DNA of 64,000 nucleotides. Origin: Tuctoria greenei (taxonomy: Eukaryota; Streptophyta; Magnoliopsida; Poales; Poaceae). This document shows positions 57,868-64,000 of the stretch, piece by piece. The notes under the pieces are model-generated. The model saw nothing but the letters and a program-made list of their open reading frames with translations, was not told where the DNA came from and made no database searches. Both the position numbers and the translations under genes were made by a program. The stretch spans positions 265,433,560-265,497,559 of the forward strand of contig JAYESD010000001.1 of assembly GCA_036927565.1 (NCBI GenBank), in the 5' to 3' direction. Within the stretch, counting starts at the first letter, position 1; each line of letters begins with the position of its first letter.

Positions 57868-58138
57868 GGATTCCGCCGGAGGCCGGACGCCCAGCGCCGG
57901 CTGGCTCTGTGGCTGCGGTTTCGACAGGTGGAGTGGAGCTGGCCGGGAGCCCGCGACATGAGCCGAGTCAGTTCCTGTGTAGAGACTATCACACTCGTTA
58001 CTCTATATAATATTCTATACGCATTCTTCTTCTATTTTTATATCATTTATTTTGAATTTACACTATCTAACAATCTTTATAACAACACCACTGCGTACAG
58101 TCTGAGAGACTATTTTTCATTAAGAAATTGATTAGCCC
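57868..58138 (-). promoter_or_regulatory. upstream region of the HACD gene
   Basis: Presumed 5' UTR and promoter. An atataga-containing stretch near 58005 (minus strand tatatagagtaacg) could act as a TATA box about 135 bases before the ATG. Confidence 0.35.
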
Positions 58139-58139
58139 G

Positions 58140-58890
58140 TTTTCTTCTAAAGATCAATTTCTTTTTTCAATTTTTAAAGAGATTAATTTTGTCTCGGTTT
58201 CAATTTTGTCCCTTGTTTGAGCTCGACGTCACGTCAGAACCCTTAGTCAGCTTTGATCCATCATTTATTGATAATTACGTATGAAATAAATCATTTACCT
58301 TTAAAATGTGTCCATGAGAAACAGTGAAGCATGACCCAATTGCAAGTCATTTTTTTGCATGACTCAATTCCATTCTAGTTGCCACCGAGTACTACTATTG
58401 TAGTTATCATATTAAAACATAAATATAAATTGCAATGCAATATATTTGATGCCACATTCTTTGACATCTGCAAAATGATCTAAATATCCCATATGGTGTT
58501 GATATGTGGGTGTTCATCACGGGTCAAAATTGCAATTTATATTAATGCTTTAATCTGACATCTATAATAGCAACACTTGGCTGCAGCTAGGACGAAAATG
58601 ACTCATGTAAAAAAGAAGCGAGCAGAGGTGACGGTTAAATCAGACTACATAGTTGAGCGTTTCATCGTTGTTCATCGAGTAATTTTAAGGCTAATGTGTC
58701 ATTTCACACGTAATTAGCAGCACAAGATGAGTCCAAGCTGACTAGTGCTGCGTGCACATCCAACTCACATAAGGGACAAAATTGCAAATAAACATAAAGT
58801 TGAGGAATGAAATTGGTCTCTTTGAAAGTTGAGGAATGAAATTGAGCTTGGATGAAAGTTTAAGGACTAAATTGGCTATTTTGTCTTATG
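58140..58890. repeat. foldback element, about 750 bp
   Basis: The left arm (caattttgtcccttgtttga..., then cttagtcagctttgatcc) matches the reverse complement of the right arm (ggatcaaagctgac-like, then tcacataagggacaaaattg). Both arms carry repeated gaaattgg/ccaatttc boxes near the tips. There is no coding capacity. Possibly a MITE or MULE-derived foldback. Confidence 0.5.
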
Positions 58891-59300
58891 AAATCTATCA
58901 GTTTAAAAATAAGTTAACCATTAGCTAAGCAATTTAAGTTTTCGGATATGTATTCGCACAACATTCATTAATCCATTTTGAACTATTGTGTTAGTTCTGC
59001 TAGCTAAAAGTATGTGCAAACCAAAAAAAATACAAGTGTATAGGACATTCATACATGTCACAACTCTCAGCATGCATGATAAAATTGATTTGAATATTTT
59101 ATCCTATGTATTATTATTAATTGAAGAAATTCATGAATGATTTTAACATACATATTTGAGTAACCTGATATGTTACTGTTGTTTTCTTTTCAAAAAATAT
59201 GTTGTTTTATTGTTTTAAAAACAACCTATTAGTTTAGAATGTGGTAAGCTATTTGAAAAAAAAAGTAAAATAAGTGTCTTAATTTCTTTGTATGTGCAAA
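58891..59300. other. intergenic DNA
   Basis: AT-rich. Nothing recognised. Confidence 0.4.
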
Positions 59301-59329
59301 CACTGCTACAATAAGATTCATATCAAACG

Positions 59330-59720
59330 GCTATTATCACACGCAGTTTTCAAAACCGCCTGAAACAAATAGTTTGTGATAATCTGTAATTTCACAGGCG
59401 GAAAGTAAAACTACCTGTGAAATAAGTTTATCACAAGCGGTTCTTTATCTATGATTAGCCGCCTATGAAGACAATTTATCACAGACGGTTCGTACAATAT
59501 AAGTAACCGCCTATAATAATATTGTTATCACAGGCGAATCTTTACCTATGACTAGCCGTCTGTGGAGACAATTTATCACACCCGGTTTTGTACCGTAAGA
59601 GTAGCCGCCTATGATAATGGAGTTACCACAGGTGGTTCTTTACCTATGACTAGCCGCTTGTGATAATATAATTTCACAGGCAGGTCTAGCCGTAGGTAAA
59701 GAACCGCCTGTGATAAAGTA
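59330..59720. repeat. left subterminal repeats of CACTA copy 2
   Basis: Same motif and spacing as 29520-29945, with more substitutions. Confidence 0.75.
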
Positions 59721-59939
59721 TACTCTATGCAGTACTACCTACTGTTATTTCTAATTTCCAGGTCAATTTCACTAAATCAATATAATCACAGAAGTCATCT
59801 CATAGTTTACACTAAAATAATATAATCATAGAAGTCATCTCAATTTCATAAAACAATATAGATATGTACAAGTTACACTTTCAATTGACGTACAAGTCAT
59901 ATCATAGTTTACAAGTTTCACTAAAAAAATGTTTCTATT

Positions 59940-62900
59940 TTCATACTTGCAAATTTCTGGCACATCGACTATTACACCTTCCTTATCAAAGAACAACCCT
60001 CTTTGATGGAAAATTTTGCGACATATGAATTGGCACAGTTCACTCGCAATCTTGTCGGCTACTCCACTAGGAATACTTCTAGAAACCGGTCATTCTCGAT
60101 TCACAATTTTCGTGTGCTGCAATGAAACACATAACAAGGTTTAGAATGTGTTAGTTTGAACTACCTCAAAGTATAGATCAAAGTGAGTATACATGAATTT
60201 ATTTGATATTTTTGGAGCAGTTCTACTATGAGTAATTGAATTTTGAAGTTCAACATTCTCATGATTCACTCTATATTCGCAGGCGGTCCGAAGATACTCG
60301 CATATATAATACCTGCATAATACGCTTCTAGGAGGCTTCTTGGGATAATGATAATATGTTGATCTGTGCAATGCATCCTTATTAGGAGGTCTCTGACCGC
60401 CAAGTTTTTCCGCTTAAAACCGTCAACGCCGTAATACAAGAAATGTCATATAAAACTTGTCGACACATTCTAAATGTTCACTGCATACGTGCAAACACAT
60501 GTGTTAACAATTAGCAATAATTGCTATTTTAATGTCATGTGTCAAACTTACTCGAAGTGGTATGGAGCCTTTACGAGGTCCTTGCCATCTTGACAAAGTT
60601 AAACATGGCATGTCCTACGTACGCTGCAACCCCTGTTCTTTTATCCTTCTTTTCTTTTGCGATTGATTTTTCAAATTCTATTTTTTCAGGTGCTTGTACT
60701 CTTCTGAGTTCCGTTCTACCTTAAAGTCGAATATCGTCTTTGCAATCAGTGTAGGGTCAAGGATACTTATCTTGGTGTTCAGCTTTTCATTATCCATGTA
60801 TTGCATCCTATTAAAAAAGTTCAGAATTGTTATAATCTCATGAAATGTATATGCATGTGGTAAGAAAAGCAAATACAAAGTATTAGAGGCACTTACAATC
60901 ACAAAATGAGTAGCAGGTTGATTTCGAGCATGTCTCAACAGAAAAGGCTATGTAGATCATCAAAGAGAAGGGCTCGTTTATTTGCTCCAGTGCTCTAGAA
61001 TGCTTATTTTTAGCACACGAAATGTGATGTAACAAAGATCATATTTTGTGTTGGCGGTGATGTATCACTCGTGCATTATTTTGAGTGAGACAGGTTATTT
61101 GCTAAGTTTTACCGATGTCATGAACGACTTCCCATTCTTATATTTAGGAGAAACATCCTTAATCGTGTATATTGGAACTTCTGGTTTAACAAAAGCCTTG
61201 TGCCGATTATATATGACACCGTCTTCTTCCCACTACTCAATATCTCTAGCTCATGTGAAGAACTAGATGCATTCGAGTTTCTGATATTTTCCTTCAGATA
61301 TTCCAAATATTTTGACACTTCTTTAGAAGGTTTCTTATTTTCGTATGAACTAACTTTCATAGGCACAGATGACCAAGGAGTAGTTGTCGGAAGTTGTACA
61401 CAGGCTTGTTGTTGAACCTGTTGTTCAACTGATTGCTCTTTACTACTAATAGCTTGCTCTAGTACTGCTTCAAGCTGTTGCTCAACTGGTTGCTCCTTAC
61501 TACCAGCAGCTTGCTCTGGTACTACTTCAAGCTGTCGTTCAACTGGTTGCTCTTGGTTATCTTTACTAGCAAGTTTACTATCATCCTTGCTGAGACATAG
61601 CGGGAGTGGATCTTCCTAGACTTTTGGCTTAGAAGACGGGGTTGCAGTATTTTGAGATGTGACAAGGCTAGACATCAGCTCATCGTCCAACACGATATCG
61701 CGTCAGGGGCCAAAGGATTAATTGGTTGACAATCTGCCCCAGAGTCGTGATCCCCTCATGTGTGATGTGGTCTATTTCATAATCTTCATAATCATTATCA
61801 ATGATCTGAAGAACTTGCACCACAACATAATACAACAGAGGTGAATTGCCGTTGAAGTCACGATCAGACTTTGCCATAGCAGTGGTAACCTATTTGGTTT
61901 TGTTTCCTACTCTACCAATCGGGACAAGAAAATGACAAGATCTGTCTTTAACAATATCATCAACAACGAACTTATAGGATCCTGAGCCTGGCACAGAACC
62001 TACACCGCTAGGGTATGCAGTTGGAGGTACCAAATGCTCGTTTGCCACGAGAACCATTGTTGTACTCAGTGCCACTAATTGTCCTGATTGTCTAAGTTGA
62101 TCCATTATTTCTTGCACATTTTCCTTGACCTTTTGAGCAATCATTTCATCAAGTGTTTTCTTAAACTTCTCACGTCTTCTATATGACTCTTTATCGTCCG
62201 GGAAACCATCTCTCTAGGACATTTGAGAAGAGATTGCTCGAACCCATCCACTGTGTTCAGGATTTCCTAGGATAGCGTTAAGTTGGTCATTCTCCCTCTT
62301 CGGCTTGAAGAGACCCTTATGTTGCTTTTCAGTTACTTCTTCATTTTTTGCCCTACTTCGTTCATAGAGTCGGGCTTTTCAAGTTTGTCCTCACTGATCA
62401 AACCTGACCTAGCAAATACCCACTGCTGAGTTCTCTCATCGCAGCCTTCTAACGGGTGAGGATTTCCCTTACTGGTAATTTCCTCTAATATCTTATTCCA
62501 TTTCTCAACTGTGGGGGCATATCCAGTAGACCCCAAGTGATGATGATATTTGTTTCTTTTGGCAAGCTCTGACCTGGATTCACTTAGGGCTCTAGCCTTT
62601 GGTGTGGTCTTTTGATAAACAAATTCTTGCCACTGAGCTTGTGTGATTTTTCCTATCTTCTTCGGGCTAGGGATCTTATCGGCCTTAACATAAGCATTCA
62701 TTTCACTCTTCTAGCCACAAAACTTCTTGCCGCAAGAGACCAGTGTTACTTTCTTTGCAGCTTCTTCCGTGCCTTTCGGGAACTTGAATTGTTTCTTTAT
62801 CCTCTCCCACAACTCATTATTGTTCTCCTCAGGTAATTTTCTCCAATTCTCGATTATGATCGACACAAGCTCTCTAACAAGACAACTGCATGCATTTCGG

Positions 62901-63353
62901 TACTTTGTAACTGAATCCAATGGTTCTTGGGGAAGCCCACCTGGACCGACACTTGTTATTTATATGATGTGGTTCAATAGACCCTTATTGGAACCTTGTT
63001 GCCCTCATTTTCGCTTGAGTGAACCTGAGAATTCAACCATTGGAGAACCTTCTACGGTTTTAGGAGCCAAAGTCACCTTGTTGTCTTCGTAATTAAGCTA
63101 GGTAGAAAAGAATTATAAGACTTCATATATTTGATAACCAACATTAAATTGAACTCCTGGAGTTAATATTCGTGATCCATACCTCATCAGCAGGATCATA
63201 TTCCAAGTCGAGATCCTCTGAAGTTTTTTTAATTATTATATTTGAAAAAGGATCTGATGGACTGTGAAAGGTGTCTGAACTGTTGGAGTCACTAAACTCC
63301 ATATTACCTTCTTCATTGTTACTACCAGCAATAGTCTTCTTAGGACTTCCCAT
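59940..63353 (-). pseudogene. TnpA-like/Ulp1 gene of CACTA copy 2, heavily decayed
   Basis: Exon 1 begins at ATG 63353 (MGSPKKTIAGSNNEEGNMEF). Exon 2 contains the Transposase_24-like block (WRKLPEENNNELWERIKKQF) and KITQAQWQEFVYQK, keeping the Gln codon that is a stop in copy 1. The Gln/Pro-rich region and the C-terminal Ulp1 part follow. The protease is lost: the exon with the catalytic His and Asp is deleted (copy 1 30800-30955 has no counterpart near 60460), and the oxyanion Gln is Lys (KKPPRSVLCRYYIC). Many frameshifts and stops occur elsewhere. Confidence 0.78.
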
Positions 63354-63489
63354 TCTAGAACTAATAAGACAAAAAATATGTCTCACATCAATGAATGCTA
63401 CAAAAATAAATGCTCTAACACATAGGAGAAATATGTCCCACTTATATAGCATAAACCATGAGAAAAATAGACAAAATACTAATACATAG

Positions 63490-64000
63490 GAGAAATATTA
63501 ATTGTGATAGTAGATATTAAGTGAGGCACCACAATGAATTAACCATATATTTGTCAGTAAAGAACTGTGCATGAGCATATTGATATGACAAGTCTTAAAC
63601 CAACAAGGAAACAAAGTTGGGCTGATAATGCTTCCATCTTCATGTTTTATTTCAAGTTGCATTGCATGGTTCTTTGCTTTGTACTATAATTATAAATGCT
63701 TTTCTCAACGGTGCTGATAAGAGTAGATTTCGAAAGCTGAAAATGAACAAACAGGGGAAAGTTTAAAAGTTAAACTTTTTCACAAAATAATCTTCCTGCT
63801 GTTTTTTTGACAAAAGGGAACTACTCTCTAGATGAGAGATAACTGACAATAACAAACTAACCCTATGGTTATGCCACATCTGAAACAGTTCAACTTCAGC
63901 ACTTGGTTTTTGACTGTACACTTGCAGCAAATGCCTAGAAAAACATTGGATTTAGATTACAATCCACCACTACTTTAGTGCAATGATGTTAATCCAAAAT
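63490..64000. other. 5' flank of TnpA-like gene, copy 2
   Basis: AT-rich; nothing recognised before the window edge. Confidence 0.35.

Larger units (their letters stand above)
59301..64000. mobile_element. CACTA transposon, copy 2, left part only (truncated by the window)
   Basis: Starts CACTGCTACAATAAG (one change from copy 1), preceded by aaa. Subterminal tcacaggcgg repeats cover 59330-59720. It then follows copy 1 collinearly through the Ulp1 and TnpA-like regions in the same orientation. No right end is visible. Confidence 0.85.

Overview
The window is nuclear DNA from a grass (Poaceae). Several things point there: intron-containing genes for plant proteins (a plastid RIBA protein, a plant histone H2B, a grass-type 3-hydroxyacyl-CoA dehydratase), and nested LTR retrotransposons, a Mutator-like element (MULE), CACTA elements and Tourist-like MITEs of the kinds that fill grass intergenic space. 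I cannot name the species.

Layout. 1-2673: the end of a gypsy-type LTR element, with an antisense relic ORF and a 3' LTR, then a related solo LTR with a perfect 5-bp target duplication. 3544-4107: histone H2B. 4319-7156 (minus): a seven-exon RIBA gene with an intact GTP cyclohydrolase II half and a damaged DHBP synthase half. 7570-9300: intergenic DNA with small foldback and dispersed repeats. About 9305-19330: a roughly 10-kb MULE with four minus-strand genes: a MURA-type transposase, a plant mobile domain gene, a GRF zinc-finger gene and a Cys-rich/coiled-coil gene. Only the last is open throughout. 19723-27940: an aspartyl protease pseudogene split by a 6.7-kb Ty1/copia element (20012-26756). 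28806-44692 (minus): a fragment of a type I inositol polyphosphate 5-phosphatase gene, split inside a coding exon by a 15.1-kb CACTA element (29507-44639). 44901-54120: degenerate LTR-retrotransposon DNA into which a 4.5-kb non-autonomous LTR element (48180-52653) inserted. 55000-57867 (minus): an apparently intact nine-exon HACD/PTPLA-PAS2 gene. 59301-64000: the start of a second, more decayed copy of the same CACTA family, running off the window.

How the parts work together. The host genes are single, unrelated loci: H2B (chromatin), RIBA (riboflavin synthesis in the plastid) and HACD (very-long-chain fatty acid elongation in the ER). The transposons are the more novel part. The CACTA element has two divergent genes (TnpA-Ulp1 leftward, TNPD rightward) that appear to be driven from a central region of three tandem 790-bp repeats flanked by outward-facing TATA boxes. 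Just inside its right end it carries four captured copies of a SNF2 helicase C-terminal exon in alternating orientation, forming a 1.3-kb palindrome. The exon resembles the CLASSY/DRD1 group of RNA-directed DNA methylation (RdDM) remodellers. An expressed palindrome could make small RNAs against the host silencing machinery; this is inference. The MULE repeats one short motif in its subterminal palindromes and in the promoters of its two zinc-finger genes, which suggests a self-recognition system.

Exon boundaries were placed by reading frame, splice consensus and remembered family conservation; none were checked against transcripts or databases.
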